DNA of 64,000 nt from Microbacterium sp. AZCO (GCF_039614715.1 NZ_CP154857.1:3906001-3970000); one strand, 5' to 3'; positions 52,871 to 61,925 are shown, counted from the first letter of the stretch. Translations and numbers: made by a program. Notes: a model not told the origin generated them from the sequence alone.

Positions 52871-53914
52871 GTGGCCGATCCGACTCCGGCGCGCGCGGGA
52901 CGCGCGCGCATCAGCGATGTCGCGGCGGCGGCGGGGGTCTCGGTCACGACCGTGTCGCACGCCCTGAGCGGGGCGCGCGCGGTCAACGCCGACACCCGGG
53001 AGCGCATCCTGCAGGTCGCGGCCACCCTCGGCTATGCGCCGGACCGCGTCGCGAGCGGCCTGCGCCGCAAGCGCACCGGGGTGGTCGGGTTCGTGGGCGA
53101 CTACGTCGCGTCGACGCCCTTCGCGGGACAGATGATCGCCGGCGCCCGCGGAGCCGGCCTCGAGCGCGACATGCTGCTGCTCGTCGCCGAGTCGGGCGGC
53201 GACGTCGCAGCCGAGCAGGCGATCGTCGACCGCTTCGTCGCCCAGCGCGTCGACGGACTGCTCCTCGCCCGCATGTACCACCAGCGGGTGATCAGGCCTC
53301 GGGTGCCCTCGGACGTGCCGATCGTGCTGATGGATGCCGCTCCCGAGCGCGGCTGGAAGGTCGATGCCGTCGTGCCCGACGAGGCGCAGATCACTCGGCT
53401 CGCCTGCGACTGCCTCGTCCGCGAGGGGCACCGGAGGATCGCCTACGCCGACACCGTCGACCCGTCCCGCGCGGCGCGGGGGCGACTGCTCGGCGTGCGG
53501 GCGGCGCTCGGCGACGCCGGCATCGAGCTCACGGCCGCCGACATCTCGTCGGGAACGTCGGACTCGGCGGGCGGGCGGGCGGCGGGAGCCGCGCTGCTCG
53601 ATCGGGTCGACCGACCCACGGCGATCATCTGCTTCAACGACCAGATCGCGATGGGCGTCATGCAGGCCGGCGCCCGCCTCGGGCTGCGCGTGCCGGAGGA
53701 TCTCTCCGTCGTCGGCATCGACGACCTGCGTCCCGTCGCCGACGCCCTCGATCCCGGGCTGACGACCGTCGCCCTGCCGCACGCCGAGATGGGGGCGTGG
53801 GCGATGTCGCGGCTCATCGCCCGGCTCGACAAGATCGAGAAGTCGTCGCCGCGCCTGCATCTCATGCCGGGGTGGCTCGTCGAGCGCGGCTCGGTGGCGC
53901 CGCCTGCCGCGTGA
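52871..53914 (+). CDS. LacI-family regulator of the fructan locus (paralogue 1)
   Basis: 347 residues. RISDVAAAAGVSVTTVSHAL is the DNA-binding helix-turn-helix; GLRRKRTGVVGFVGDYVAST starts the ligand domain, and AIICFNDQIAMGVMQAG, LSVVGIDDLRPVA are standard. Its first 200 residues closely parallel the regulator at 57.6 kb (same TPFAG, AG, GHRRIAY phrases). The GTG has no ribosome site; a TAGCCT -10-like hexamer six bases upstream suggests a leaderless mRNA. Convergent with the GH32 gene, 21 bp apart. Confidence 0.82.
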   Translation: MADPTPARAGRARISDVAAAAGVSVTTVSHALSGARAVNADTRERILQVAATLGYAPDRVASGLRRKRTGVVGFVGDYVASTPFAGQMIAGARGAGLERDMLLLVAESGGDVAAEQAIVDRFVAQRVDGLLLARMYHQRVIRPRVPSDVPIVLMDAAPERGWKVDAVVPDEAQITRLACDCLVREGHRRIAYADTVDPSRAARGRLLGVRAALGDAGIELTAADISSGTSDSAGGRAAGAALLDRVDRPTAIICFNDQIAMGVMQAGARLGLRVPEDLSVVGIDDLRPVADALDPGLTTVALPHAEMGAWAMSRLIARLDKIEKSSPRLHLMPGWLVERGSVAPPAA

Positions 53915-53935
53915 CAGCCGCACCGGCGACCGAGG

Positions 53936-55570
53936 TCAGTCGGCCGTGCGGGTCACCCGCGCCTCGCGGAGCGGGGTGAGGGATGCGTCCTCCACGCGCA
54001 CGTCGCCCCGGCTCGCCTCGATCCGCACGGCCCCTCCCGGGTGTCCGGATGAGCCCGACACCATGCTGAGGCTCGCCGCTCCGCCGTTTGCGAAGACCTC
54101 GACCGAGGCCGCGTCGACGATGACGTCGAGGTGAATGCGTCCGTCCTCCGGCGCGACGACCGCGGTCCGCACAGCGCGATAGGCGTCGGGCATCTGCGCG
54201 GCGATGGCGTCGGCATCCCTCGCCACGAAGACCTGACCCGCATCGGGGTCGTAGCCGACCGTCGTGAAGGCGCCGCTCGCGCCCCGGGGGATGCGCACGC
54301 GCAGCTCACCGCCGTGGAGATCGTCGACCGCGACGTCGAGCCTGATCCGGTAGGCGGCCGACCCGGCGCGAGCGAGCTCCCGCACGTCGCCCGCGGCGAC
54401 GGTCGTCGCACCTGTGCGGTGCGCCGGGCCCTCGAGCGTGCTCAGCCCGTCGACGGGAGTCGATCGCAGCGACGGCCGCCCCCCGGCATCCACCAGACGG
54501 ATCGTCCGCACGATGCTGTCGGAGCCGCCGTGCCACTCGTCGCCCGGCACGTGTCCCGCATAGGCCCAGTTGTTGAGCCAGCCGATGCCGTAGCGCGTCG
54601 TGAGCCGCTCCTCGGGGGACAGGCGCGGATCGTCCCACGTGACGGAGGCGTAGTAGTCCGCGCCGTGATCGAGCCACTGGTGCTGCCGGTCATCGGGAGT
54701 GAACGTCTCACCGTCCCAATTGCCGACCCAGTAGGCGGTGCCGGTCGTCATGCCCTCGGCCGCGCCGTTCGCGCCGGCGGCGAGCACCCACCGCACGCGC
54801 GACGGGTCGCCGTCGACCGCCATGGGGAAGAGATCGGGGCACTCGAGCACCCCGAGTCCCGCCGTGGTGAAGCCGGAACGGTACGTCCAGTCCTTGAGAT
54901 CGGGGGAGGTGTAGAAGCCGATCTCGTCGCCCTCGGCGAGGGCCATCACCCAGCGGCGATGCGCGTCGTCCCAGAGCAGGCGGGGGTCGCGGAAGTCGCG
55001 CACGCCGGGGTTGTCGATGACGGGATTCCCGTCGTACGGCGTGAAGTGGTACCCGCCGTCTTGCGACACGAAGAGCGACTGGCGCTGGACGCCGTCGGAC
55101 TGCTGCGTGACCATCGCGACGACGGCGTCGGGCCCGAAGCCCGCCGTGTTCTCGTGGTCGACGACCGCCGTGCCGGTCCAGATGTCGCCGAGCCCGTTGG
55201 TGTACTTGTCGATCGCGACGCCTTCGTCGGTCCAGTGCACGAGGTCGGTCGAGGTCGCGTGGTACCAGGCGGTGCCGTTCCCGTCCGGATAGTCGCCGTT
55301 GTAGAGGTAGTAGTAGTGCCACACGCCGTTCAGCAGGAAGGGCCGCTGCGGGTCGTTCATCCAATGCCGCTCGGGGGTCAGATGCACGGCCGGCCGGGCG
55401 GGATCCGCCGCGGGGTGCTCCGACGGAGGAGGGGATGCCGGCGTCTCGGACGCCGGCGGTCGCACGAGCACCGCCACGCCGACACCGACGAGCAGCACGA
55501 CGACGGCCGCGAGGGCGAGCACGAGGCGCCGCGTGCGGGCGGCGTGGGTGCGGGGTTCTGTTCTCGTCAT
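53936..55570 (-). CDS. Membrane-anchored GH32 beta-fructosidase (levanase/inulinase type)
   Basis: 544 residues. One N-terminal transmembrane helix (about 17-36) with an Arg-rich start, then a Pro/Ser linker and a five-bladed GH32 catalytic domain followed by a beta-sandwich module. Catalytic residues: Asp73 in HWMNDPQRP (nucleophile), Asp195 in FRDP (transition-state stabiliser), Glu243 in LECPDLFP (acid/base). Should release fructose from levan, inulin or sucrose at the cell surface. AAGGAG lies 7 nt before the ATG. A strong hairpin separates it from the levansucrase gene upstream, so it may be expressed at lower level or independently. Confidence 0.86.
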   Translation of the reverse strand: MTRTEPRTHAARTRRLVLALAAVVVLLVGVGVAVLVRPPASETPASPPPSEHPAADPARPAVHLTPERHWMNDPQRPFLLNGVWHYYYLYNGDYPDGNGTAWYHATSTDLVHWTDEGVAIDKYTNGLGDIWTGTAVVDHENTAGFGPDAVVAMVTQQSDGVQRQSLFVSQDGGYHFTPYDGNPVIDNPGVRDFRDPRLLWDDAHRRWVMALAEGDEIGFYTSPDLKDWTYRSGFTTAGLGVLECPDLFPMAVDGDPSRVRWVLAAGANGAAEGMTTGTAYWVGNWDGETFTPDDRQHQWLDHGADYYASVTWDDPRLSPEERLTTRYGIGWLNNWAYAGHVPGDEWHGGSDSIVRTIRLVDAGGRPSLRSTPVDGLSTLEGPAHRTGATTVAAGDVRELARAGSAAYRIRLDVAVDDLHGGELRVRIPRGASGAFTTVGYDPDAGQVFVARDADAIAAQMPDAYRAVRTAVVAPEDGRIHLDVIVDAASVEVFANGGAASLSMVSGSSGHPGGAVRIEASRGDVRVEDASLTPLREARVTRTAD

Positions 55571-55606
55571 GCGGTCGCTCCTTGCGAAGTCGGGGTCGGG
55601 GGCGAA

Positions 55607-55643
55607 CGGATGCCCCGGCGCGGCCAGGGCGCCGGGGCATCCG
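55607..55643 (-). terminator. Strong hairpin after the levansucrase gene
   Basis: CGGATGCCCCGGCGC pairs perfectly with GCGCCGGGGCATCCG (15 bp) around a 7-nt loop, eight bases downstream of the levansucrase stop on the minus strand. It probably ends most levansucrase transcripts before the GH32 gene. Confidence 0.78.
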
Positions 55644-55650
55644 CGTCGGA

Positions 55651-57384
55651 TCAGCCGCCGTACTGGGCGAGCAGCTTCTCGATGAGCGCCTTCACCGGTG
55701 CGGGGACCGGCTTGCCGGCGAGGTAGTCGTCGAGCTGAGGGCCGACGGCCGCACGGATCTGCTGAGCCGCGGCATCCGGGACGCTCGCGCCGCGCTTGCC
55801 CGTGGTGAACAGGTGGCGGTTGGCGGGGATGTCGGCCCAGCCGCCGAGGCCGGCGTTGCCGTACGAGTAGTCGACAGCCGTGGTCGCGGCGTCGCCGTTC
55901 ACGCCGATGTCCATCTTCACGGTCGGGGCGAGGGTGCCGCCGCGCACGAAGTTCTCCTTCGTGCCGATGGTGTCGATGAAGGACTGCACGAGCCCGCCCG
56001 GCATGACGTAGTGCGAGTACGCCTGGAAGTGTCCGGGGTGCTGGTTGTAGTCCGGCGCGAAGGGCTGGCCGCCCGCGAAGTTGAGGTTCGTCGGGTTGCC
56101 GAGGGCGAGGCCGGAGCCGCCGTTGAGCGGCTGGAAGTCGCTCCGGATGCCGTTGCCGACGAAGCCGTACACGCCCTCCGGTCCGTCGAGGCCGGCCGCG
56201 AACGTGCTGCGGTGGCTGATGGTGAAGAGGTAGTACTTGCCGTCCTTCATGACGAACTGCGGGCGCTCGGTCTGATCGGTCACGCAGTTGGCGGAGAGGA
56301 TCGGCGGGAGGAACTCCCACTCGGTGAGGTCCTTGTTCTTCGCCTTGGCGAGGCCGATGTTGCCGATCTGGTACGGAGCACCCGAGGCGTTGACGGCGTC
56401 GACGGACTCCGCGTGGGGGTCGCCCGGCTGGTAGCCGAGGTCGTCGGCGTCACAGGATGCCGACTCGCGCTGCATGGCGGAGTTGCCCTCGAAGACCATG
56501 TAGGTGTCGCCGGGGTGGGCGGGGTCCTCGAACGTGAACGGGTCGCGGAAGTTGAAGTACGGGTTCTGCGCACCGGTCTGGTAATACGTGCCGTCGGCCT
56601 GCAGCAGGTCGGTGACCTTGTCGAAGCCCGTGAAGGTCACGCCCTTCGTGCCGGCGTGCACCTTTCCGACGCTGAGCGCGATGCGCGGGTCGTAGGGCTT
56701 GAGGTCCTTGCCGCTGGCGTCACGGTAGAACGCGACGTCGGTGAAGAAGAGCTTGATCTCGCCGTTCTTCGAGATGCGGGCCGAGCCCGACCACTGAGTC
56801 TGGTGGCTGTAGGACTGGTCGTCGAAGATCTTGCCGGTCACGCCGTCCTTGAAGACGAGGCCGCCGTAGGTCCAGCCGCCGTTCTCCGGACGCTCGGCGG
56901 CGGGGATGCCGGCCGGGCGGTAGAAGTAGCCGATCTTCGCGAAGACGTGACGGTCGTCGAAGCCGAGCTTGCGGTCGGCGACGAGCGAGAAGATGATCTC
57001 CTGCCCGTTGACCGAGTACTGGTTGCCGGCCTCGTCGGTCAGCGGCCAGGTGTCCCAGACCCACACCTTGCCGTTCGACATGTCGGGGAAGTCCTGCGGG
57101 ACGGTCGGCATCGTGAGGGATGCCGGCATCGAGTTGGCCCGCGAAGGCGCGGTGGGGTCGGAGAGGCGCTTGAGCTGCCGCGCGTCCGCCCGCGTCCACT
57201 TGGCGGTGAAGTCGGCGTCGGGGGCGAAGGCCTCCTGAGTGTGGGTGGTGGGCTGGGGGCCGTCCTGAAGGCCGGGATCGGCGATGGCCGCGGACGAGCC
57301 CGCGACGAGCGCCGTGGCCACCAGCGCGCCGGCCGCGAGACCGCTCGCGACGAGACGCGTGGGGCGTCGATACGAAGTGTGCAT
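55651..57384 (-). CDS. Secreted GH68 levansucrase
   Basis: 577 residues. Sec signal peptide (about 1-35, cleaved near AIADP). GH68 catalytic triad visible: Asp111 in WVWDTWPL (nucleophile), Asp281 in FNFRDPF, Glu373 with Arg374 in QTERPQF (acid/base). Uses sucrose as fructosyl donor to make levan and releases glucose. Unlike GH32 enzymes it lacks the NDPxG motif and C-terminal sandwich. AAGGAG stands 9 nt before the ATG at 57384; an in-frame ATG at 57447 would include the operator and is rejected. A 20-bp LacI palindrome lies just upstream, so repression by the divergent LacI protein is expected. Confidence 0.9.
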   Translation of the reverse strand: MHTSYRRPTRLVASGLAAGALVATALVAGSSAAIADPGLQDGPQPTTHTQEAFAPDADFTAKWTRADARQLKRLSDPTAPSRANSMPASLTMPTVPQDFPDMSNGKVWVWDTWPLTDEAGNQYSVNGQEIIFSLVADRKLGFDDRHVFAKIGYFYRPAGIPAAERPENGGWTYGGLVFKDGVTGKIFDDQSYSHQTQWSGSARISKNGEIKLFFTDVAFYRDASGKDLKPYDPRIALSVGKVHAGTKGVTFTGFDKVTDLLQADGTYYQTGAQNPYFNFRDPFTFEDPAHPGDTYMVFEGNSAMQRESASCDADDLGYQPGDPHAESVDAVNASGAPYQIGNIGLAKAKNKDLTEWEFLPPILSANCVTDQTERPQFVMKDGKYYLFTISHRSTFAAGLDGPEGVYGFVGNGIRSDFQPLNGGSGLALGNPTNLNFAGGQPFAPDYNQHPGHFQAYSHYVMPGGLVQSFIDTIGTKENFVRGGTLAPTVKMDIGVNGDAATTAVDYSYGNAGLGGWADIPANRHLFTTGKRGASVPDAAAQQIRAAVGPQLDDYLAGKPVPAPVKALIEKLLAQYGG

Positions 57385-57409
57385 GTGCAGTGGCTCCTTA
57401 TGGATTCGG

Positions 57410-57429
57410 CATGCAAATCGATTTGCATG
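57410..57429. promoter_or_regulatory. 20-bp perfect LacI operator before levansucrase
   Basis: CATGCAAATCGATTTGCATG is a perfect palindrome 25 bp before the levansucrase start. Its core AAATCGATTT is repeated in the palindrome before the divergent LacI gene. Confidence 0.82.
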
Positions 57430-57483
57430 ACGCGTCCATGCTTGCACAGAGATCGCGCGAACCTCAAACCGGGGAACGGATGC

Positions 57484-57512
57484 TTGACGCCGAGGCCGCT
57501 GCGATGCATACT
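57484..57512 (+). promoter_or_regulatory. Promoter of the second LacI gene
   Basis: TTGACG (57484-57489), 17 bp, CATACT (57507-57512). Expected start near 57519, immediately before the palindrome at 57526. Confidence 0.55.
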
Positions 57513-57525
57513 CTGATGCGTCTGA

Positions 57526-57537
57526 TAAATCGATTTA
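57526..57537. promoter_or_regulatory. Autoregulatory LacI operator TAAATCGATTTA
   Basis: A perfect 12-bp palindrome between the promoter and the start codon of the LacI gene, sharing AAATCGATTT with the levansucrase operator. Confidence 0.72.
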
Positions 57538-57556
57538 ACATAGGAGTCGGATCGAC

Positions 57557-58651
57557 ATGGCGAGCAGGGTGCGGATCTCCGACGTCGCGGCAGCGGCCGG
57601 CGTGTCGGTGACCACCGTGTCGCTCGTGCTCAACGACGCGAAGACGCGTATCTCCGCCGAGACGCGCGAGCGGGTCCGCGAGGCGGCGCGCACCGTCGGC
57701 TACGCGCCGAGCTCCCTCGCCCGAGGACTGCGCACGCAGCGCACGCGCACGGTGGGGCTCATCTCCGACCAGATCGCGACGACCCCCTTCGCCGGACGCA
57801 TGCTCGCCGGCGCCCAGGACGTCGCCCGCGAGCACGGGCACCTCGTCTTCCTCCTCGACACCGGCGGCGACGCCGGCATCGAGCGCGACGCGATCGCGGC
57901 GCTCGCCGCGCAGCAGGTCGACGCCATGATCTACGCGTGCATGTGGCATCGTGTCGTCGACGCGCCCGAGGGGATCCGCCCCGACACCGTGTTCCTCGAC
58001 TGCCGCCCCGCCAACGGCGGCCACCGTGCCGTCGTTCCCGATGACCGCGCCGGCGGCGCGGCGGCGGTGCGGGAGCTGGTGGCGGCGGGGCACCGGCGCA
58101 TCGCCTACGTGGATGCCGTCGAGCCGAAGCCCATCGCCTCACGGCTGCGTCTCGAGGGCTACCTCGAGGTGCTCGCCGAAGCGGGCATCGAGCCCGACCC
58201 CGCGCTGCACCTCGACGCCGAGATCTCCGCACGCGGAGGTCGCGACGCGGTCGACCGTCTGCTGTCGCTGCCGGAGGACCGCCGGCCCACCGCGATCTTC
58301 TTCTTCAACGACCGCATCGCCGTCGGCGCCTATGCCGCCGCGCACCACCGCGGACTCGACATCCCCCGCGATCTGTCCATCGTCGGCTACGACGACCAGC
58401 AGTTCGTCGCGGCGGAGCAGGACCCCCCTCTCACCACCGTCGCTCTGCCCCACTACGAGATGGGCCGCTGGGCGATGGAGGCCGCGCTCGGCGTCCGCGC
58501 GGGGGAGGAGCAGGACGCCACGCACCTCATGGAGTGTCCCGTCATCAGACGAGACTCCGTTGGCCCGCCGCCGGCGCAAGTCGCCAAACCCAGCCGGCGA
58601 CGGGCTTCACACAACACCGAGCGGCCGCCGTCGGCGGCCCCCGATCGGTGA
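57557..58651 (+). CDS. LacI-family repressor of the fructan locus (paralogue 2)
   Basis: 364 residues. RVRISDVAAAAGVSVTTVSL is the helix-turn-helix; the effector domain carries TVGLISDQIATTPFAGRMLA, AIFFFNDRIAVGAYAAAHH and LSIVGYDDQQFVAAEQ. The last 35 residues (after CPVIRRDS) are an Arg/Pro-rich extension beyond the usual LacI end. AGGAG precedes the ATG by 10 nt. It is divergent from levansucrase, with two AAATCGATTT palindromes between, and lies 37 bp before the importer genes, so it probably controls itself, levansucrase and the importer. Confidence 0.85.
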   Translation: MASRVRISDVAAAAGVSVTTVSLVLNDAKTRISAETRERVREAARTVGYAPSSLARGLRTQRTRTVGLISDQIATTPFAGRMLAGAQDVAREHGHLVFLLDTGGDAGIERDAIAALAAQQVDAMIYACMWHRVVDAPEGIRPDTVFLDCRPANGGHRAVVPDDRAGGAAAVRELVAAGHRRIAYVDAVEPKPIASRLRLEGYLEVLAEAGIEPDPALHLDAEISARGGRDAVDRLLSLPEDRRPTAIFFFNDRIAVGAYAAAHHRGLDIPRDLSIVGYDDQQFVAAEQDPPLTTVALPHYEMGRWAMEAALGVRAGEEQDATHLMECPVIRRDSVGPPPAQVAKPSRRRASHNTERPPSAAPDR

Positions 58652-58688
58652 TCGACGCGGGCGTCGGTCACAAGAACAGGAAACCACA

Positions 58689-59981
58689 ATGAAGCGCAGG
58701 ACGATCCCGATCCTCGCGACGGCGGCCCTCACGGGGCTGCTCGCCCTCACCGGTTGCGGGCAGGCCGGTCAGGGCGGAGCCCAGTCCGCCGACGGCCGAA
58801 CCCAGCTCACGATGTGGACGCACTCCGCCGGCAACCCGGCCGAGCTGAAGGTCTACGACAAGATCATCGCCGACTTCAACGCGTCTCAGGACGAGTACGA
58901 GGTCGTCAACGAGGCGTTCCCGCAGGGCGCCTACAACGACGCGATCGTCGCGGCCGCGGCATCCGGCGATCTCCCGTGCCTCCTCGATCTCGACGGCCCC
59001 ATCATGCCCAACTGGGCGTGGGCGGGATATCTCCAGCCCCTCGACCTGCCCGAGGAGCTGACCGGCAGCCTGCTGCCGACCGCCGTCGGAAAGTGGGACG
59101 ACAAGATCTACTCGGCCGGGTACTGGGACGCCGCGCTCGCGATCTTCGCGCGCAAGTCGGTGCTCGAGAAGAACGGCATCCGCATCCCGACGATCGATCA
59201 GCCGTGGACGGAGGACGAGTTCGCAGCAGCGCTCGCCGCCCTGAAGGCCGGCGGCTACGACACCCCGATCGACATCGGCGCCGAGGACACCGGCGAATGG
59301 TGGCCGTACGCCTACTCGCCCTTCCTCCAGAGCTTCGGCGGCGACCTCATCGACCGCTCCACGATGCTCAGCGCGAAGGGGGCGCTCAACGGCCCCGAGG
59401 CCGTCGCGTGGGGCGAGTGGTTCCAGAAGCTCTTCGCCGACGGGTACGCCGGCAACAGCGGCACCGTGGGCAACCAGGAGTTCGTCGACGACAAGGTGGG
59501 CCTGAGCTACACCGGCGTGTGGAACGCGCTCGACTCCCTCGACGCCGTCGGCGACGACCTGCTCATCCTGCCCCCGCCGGACCTCGGCAACGGGCCCAAG
59601 ATCGGCGGCGGCTCGTGGCAGTGGGCGATCTCGTCGACGTGCCCCGACGCCGACGGCGCACGCAAGTACCTCGAGTTCAGCTTCCAGGACGAGTACCTCA
59701 CGGCCTTCGCCGACAACCAGATCGTGATCCCGTCGACGGAGTCGGCCGCCGAGGCGTCGAAGTACTTCGGCACCGACGGCGTGCTGCGCCCCTTCGTCGA
59801 GCTGTCGCAGAAGTTCGCGGTGCCCCGCCCCGAGACGCCGGCCTACGCCGTCATCTCGTCGACCTTCGAGTCGGCGGCGAAGGACATCATGAGCGGCGCC
59901 GACGTGAAGACCACGCTCGACAACGCGGTCTCCGAGATCGACGCGAACATCGCCTCGAACGACGGCTACGGCTTCAAGTGA
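58689..59981 (+). CDS. Sugar ABC transporter substrate-binding lipoprotein (fructo-oligosaccharide candidate)
   Basis: 430 residues. Signal with lipobox LTGC (Cys23); extracellular-solute-binding family 1 fold with TQLTMWTHSAGNPAELKVYD, YEVVNEAFPQGAYNDAIVAA, PWTEDEFAAALAALK, and GEWWPYAYSPFLQSFGGDLI. The family binds di- and oligosaccharides. Lying among three fructan-active enzymes, its likely ligand is sucrose, levanbiose or other fructo-oligosaccharides. AGGAAA precedes the ATG. A perfect hairpin separates it from the permeases. Confidence 0.82.
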   Translation: MKRRTIPILATAALTGLLALTGCGQAGQGGAQSADGRTQLTMWTHSAGNPAELKVYDKIIADFNASQDEYEVVNEAFPQGAYNDAIVAAAASGDLPCLLDLDGPIMPNWAWAGYLQPLDLPEELTGSLLPTAVGKWDDKIYSAGYWDAALAIFARKSVLEKNGIRIPTIDQPWTEDEFAAALAALKAGGYDTPIDIGAEDTGEWWPYAYSPFLQSFGGDLIDRSTMLSAKGALNGPEAVAWGEWFQKLFADGYAGNSGTVGNQEFVDDKVGLSYTGVWNALDSLDAVGDDLLILPPPDLGNGPKIGGGSWQWAISSTCPDADGARKYLEFSFQDEYLTAFADNQIVIPSTESAAEASKYFGTDGVLRPFVELSQKFAVPRPETPAYAVISSTFESAAKDIMSGADVKTTLDNAVSEIDANIASNDGYGFK

Positions 59982-59988
59982 TCCGTCC

Positions 59989-60016
59989 GGTGGTGGGGGC
60001 GCACGCCCCCACCACC
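59989..60016 (+). terminator. Intercistronic hairpin after binding-protein gene
   Basis: GGTGGTGGGGGC pairs perfectly with GCCCCCACCACC around GCAC, seven bases after the binding-protein stop and before the permease ribosome site (GGAAAGG). Such hairpins stabilise the upstream message or cut read-through, giving more binding protein than permease. Confidence 0.7.
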
Positions 60017-60034
60017 ACCCGGAAAGGCACGTTC

Positions 60035-60976
60035 ATGACAGTCACCCCTCCGACGGTGGCGGCCGAGACGCCGCGCCGCTCGCTCCGCCGCTTCCGCTCC
60101 ATCAAGGGCCGGGAGACGTGGGCCGGGCTCGCGATGATGGCTCCCGCCGGCATCCTGCTCATCCTCTTCCTCGCGATCCCCGTGATCCTGGCGTTCACGC
60201 TCTCGTTCACGAACGCGCGGCTCATCTCGCCCAATCCGCCGCGATTCGTCGGGCTCGACAACTTCGTGCGGGCGTTCACGGCCGACCCCGTCTTCCTGCA
60301 GTCGGCCTGGAACACGTTCGTGTTCGCGCTGGTCGTCGTGCCCGTCCAAGCGGGGCTCGGCCTCCTCCTGGCGGTGCTCGTCAACCGGCGGCTGCGCGGA
60401 GTGACCGCCTTCCGCGTGATCTTCTTCGTCCCGGTCGTCACGTCGATCGTCGTCGTGTCGATCCTGTGGAAGTTCATGTACCAGAAGGACGGCCTGATCA
60501 ACTCGATGATCGACACGCTGACCTTCGGGGCGTGGAGCGGCGTCGACTGGCTCAACAACCCGTCGACGGCGCTCGGCGCGATCATCGTGCTGTCGATCTG
60601 GCAGGCCGTCGGCTTCCACATGATCATCTGGCTCGCGGGGCTGCAGACGATCCCCGAAGAGCTCTACGAAGCGGCCAAGATGGACGGCGCGAGCCCGTGG
60701 CGGCAGTTCACGAACGTCACGTGGCCGGGCCTTCGGCCCACCATGGTCTTCGTCCTCGTGACGATCACCATCGCGGCGCTCGGCCTCTTCGTCCAGGTCG
60801 ACGTCATGACCCAGGGCGGTCCGATGGCCTCCACGTCGACGATCGTCTTCCATGCCGTCCGCAAGGGCTACGAACAGCAGGAGATCGGGTACGCCTCGGC
60901 GATCTCGCTCATCTTCTTCGTCGCCGTGCTCCTCGTCGCGCTCATCCAGCGACGACTGACCCGAGAGAAGGCCTGA
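60035..60976 (+). CDS. Sugar ABC transporter permease (MalF/MsmF type)
   Basis: 313 residues, six transmembrane helices, binding-protein-dependent permease family. Coupling EAA loop: IPEELYEAAKMDGASPWRQF, then TNVTWPGLRP. GGAAAGG stands before the ATG at 60035. The gene ends one base before the next permease start. No ATPase gene is in the cluster, so a shared MsmK/UgpC-like ATPase elsewhere must energise it. Confidence 0.85.
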   Translation: MTVTPPTVAAETPRRSLRRFRSIKGRETWAGLAMMAPAGILLILFLAIPVILAFTLSFTNARLISPNPPRFVGLDNFVRAFTADPVFLQSAWNTFVFALVVVPVQAGLGLLLAVLVNRRLRGVTAFRVIFFVPVVTSIVVVSILWKFMYQKDGLINSMIDTLTFGAWSGVDWLNNPSTALGAIIVLSIWQAVGFHMIIWLAGLQTIPEELYEAAKMDGASPWRQFTNVTWPGLRPTMVFVLVTITIAALGLFVQVDVMTQGGPMASTSTIVFHAVRKGYEQQEIGYASAISLIFFVAVLLVALIQRRLTREKA

Positions 60977-60977
60977 C

Positions 60978-61925
60978 ATGGCCGCGACCACCGCCGCCCT
61001 CACGACGTCTCGTTCGCGCACCTCCGCAGGTCGCGCGGCCACGAGCGAGAAGGCGTCCCGCGTCCGAGGACGCGTCTTCACCTACCTCGCGCTCAGCGCC
61101 TTCGGCGTCATCTTCCTGTTCCCGCTCGTCTACATGTTCGTCTCGAGCCTCAAGCCCGACAGCCAGATCCTGCAGGACATCGGCTCGCCGAGGGCCTTCC
61201 TCCCGGTCGGCGACATCAGCCTGGACAACTACTTCGGCGTCTTCGCCCGCGTGCCGGTGGGCCAGTTCCTCTGGAACTCCGTGCTCGTCACGGTGCTGAC
61301 CGTCGGTCTCGGGCTCGTCGTGAACTCGATGGCGGGATTCGCGCTCTCGCGTCTCGAGTGGCGCGGCCGCATCGTCGTCATGGCCCTCGTCATCGCGACC
61401 CTCATCGTGCCGTTCGAGACGATCGCCGTGCCGATGGTCTACTGGGTCGCGCAGCTGCCGACCCTCGTCATCGAGGGCGGCGTGCTCAAGTACGACTTCG
61501 GATGGCTGAACACCTACCAGGTGCAGATCGTGCCGTTCATCGCGAACGCGTTCTCGATCTTCCTCTTCGCGCAGTACTTCACGACGATCCCGAAGTCGCT
61601 CGACGAGGCCGCCCGCATCGACGGGGCGAGCTGGTTCACGATCTACCGCCGCATCGTCGTGCCCCTCTCGGGCCCGGCCTTCGCGACGGTCGCGATCCTC
61701 ACCTTCCTGCCGGCGTGGAACCAGTACCTGTGGCCCCTCATGGTCGTGCAGAAGGAGGAGCTCCGACCCGTCATGGTCGGCATGCAGTACTTCTTCCAGC
61801 TCAACACGGCGTGGGGCGAGGTGATGGCGTACACCTCGCTCATCACGATCCCCGTCCTCATCGTGTTCCTCGTCTTCCAGCGCGCGTTCGTGAGCAGCAT
61901 CGCGGCGAGCGGGGTCAAGGGATGA
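60978..61925 (+). CDS. Sugar ABC transporter permease (MalG/MsmG type)
   Basis: 315 residues, six transmembrane helices. A Ser/Thr/Arg-rich N-terminal tail (about 35 residues) is followed by helices and the EAA loop IPKSLDEAARIDGASWFTIY, then RRIVVPLSGP. FVSSLKPDSQIL and PAWNQYLWPLMVV are typical of this partner permease. It should pair with the preceding permease for oligosaccharide uptake. The last codon overlaps a small ATGA-started frame. Confidence 0.85.
   Translation: MAATTAALTTSRSRTSAGRAATSEKASRVRGRVFTYLALSAFGVIFLFPLVYMFVSSLKPDSQILQDIGSPRAFLPVGDISLDNYFGVFARVPVGQFLWNSVLVTVLTVGLGLVVNSMAGFALSRLEWRGRIVVMALVIATLIVPFETIAVPMVYWVAQLPTLVIEGGVLKYDFGWLNTYQVQIVPFIANAFSIFLFAQYFTTIPKSLDEAARIDGASWFTIYRRIVVPLSGPAFATVAILTFLPAWNQYLWPLMVVQKEELRPVMVGMQYFFQLNTAWGEVMAYTSLITIPVLIVFLVFQRAFVSSIAASGVKG

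Noticed and set aside
57384..57447. Extended N-terminus for levansucrase starting at 57447
   Set aside because: It would place the 20-bp operator inside the coding sequence and ruin the signal peptide; the ATG at 57384 has a ribosome site and a clean Sec signal.
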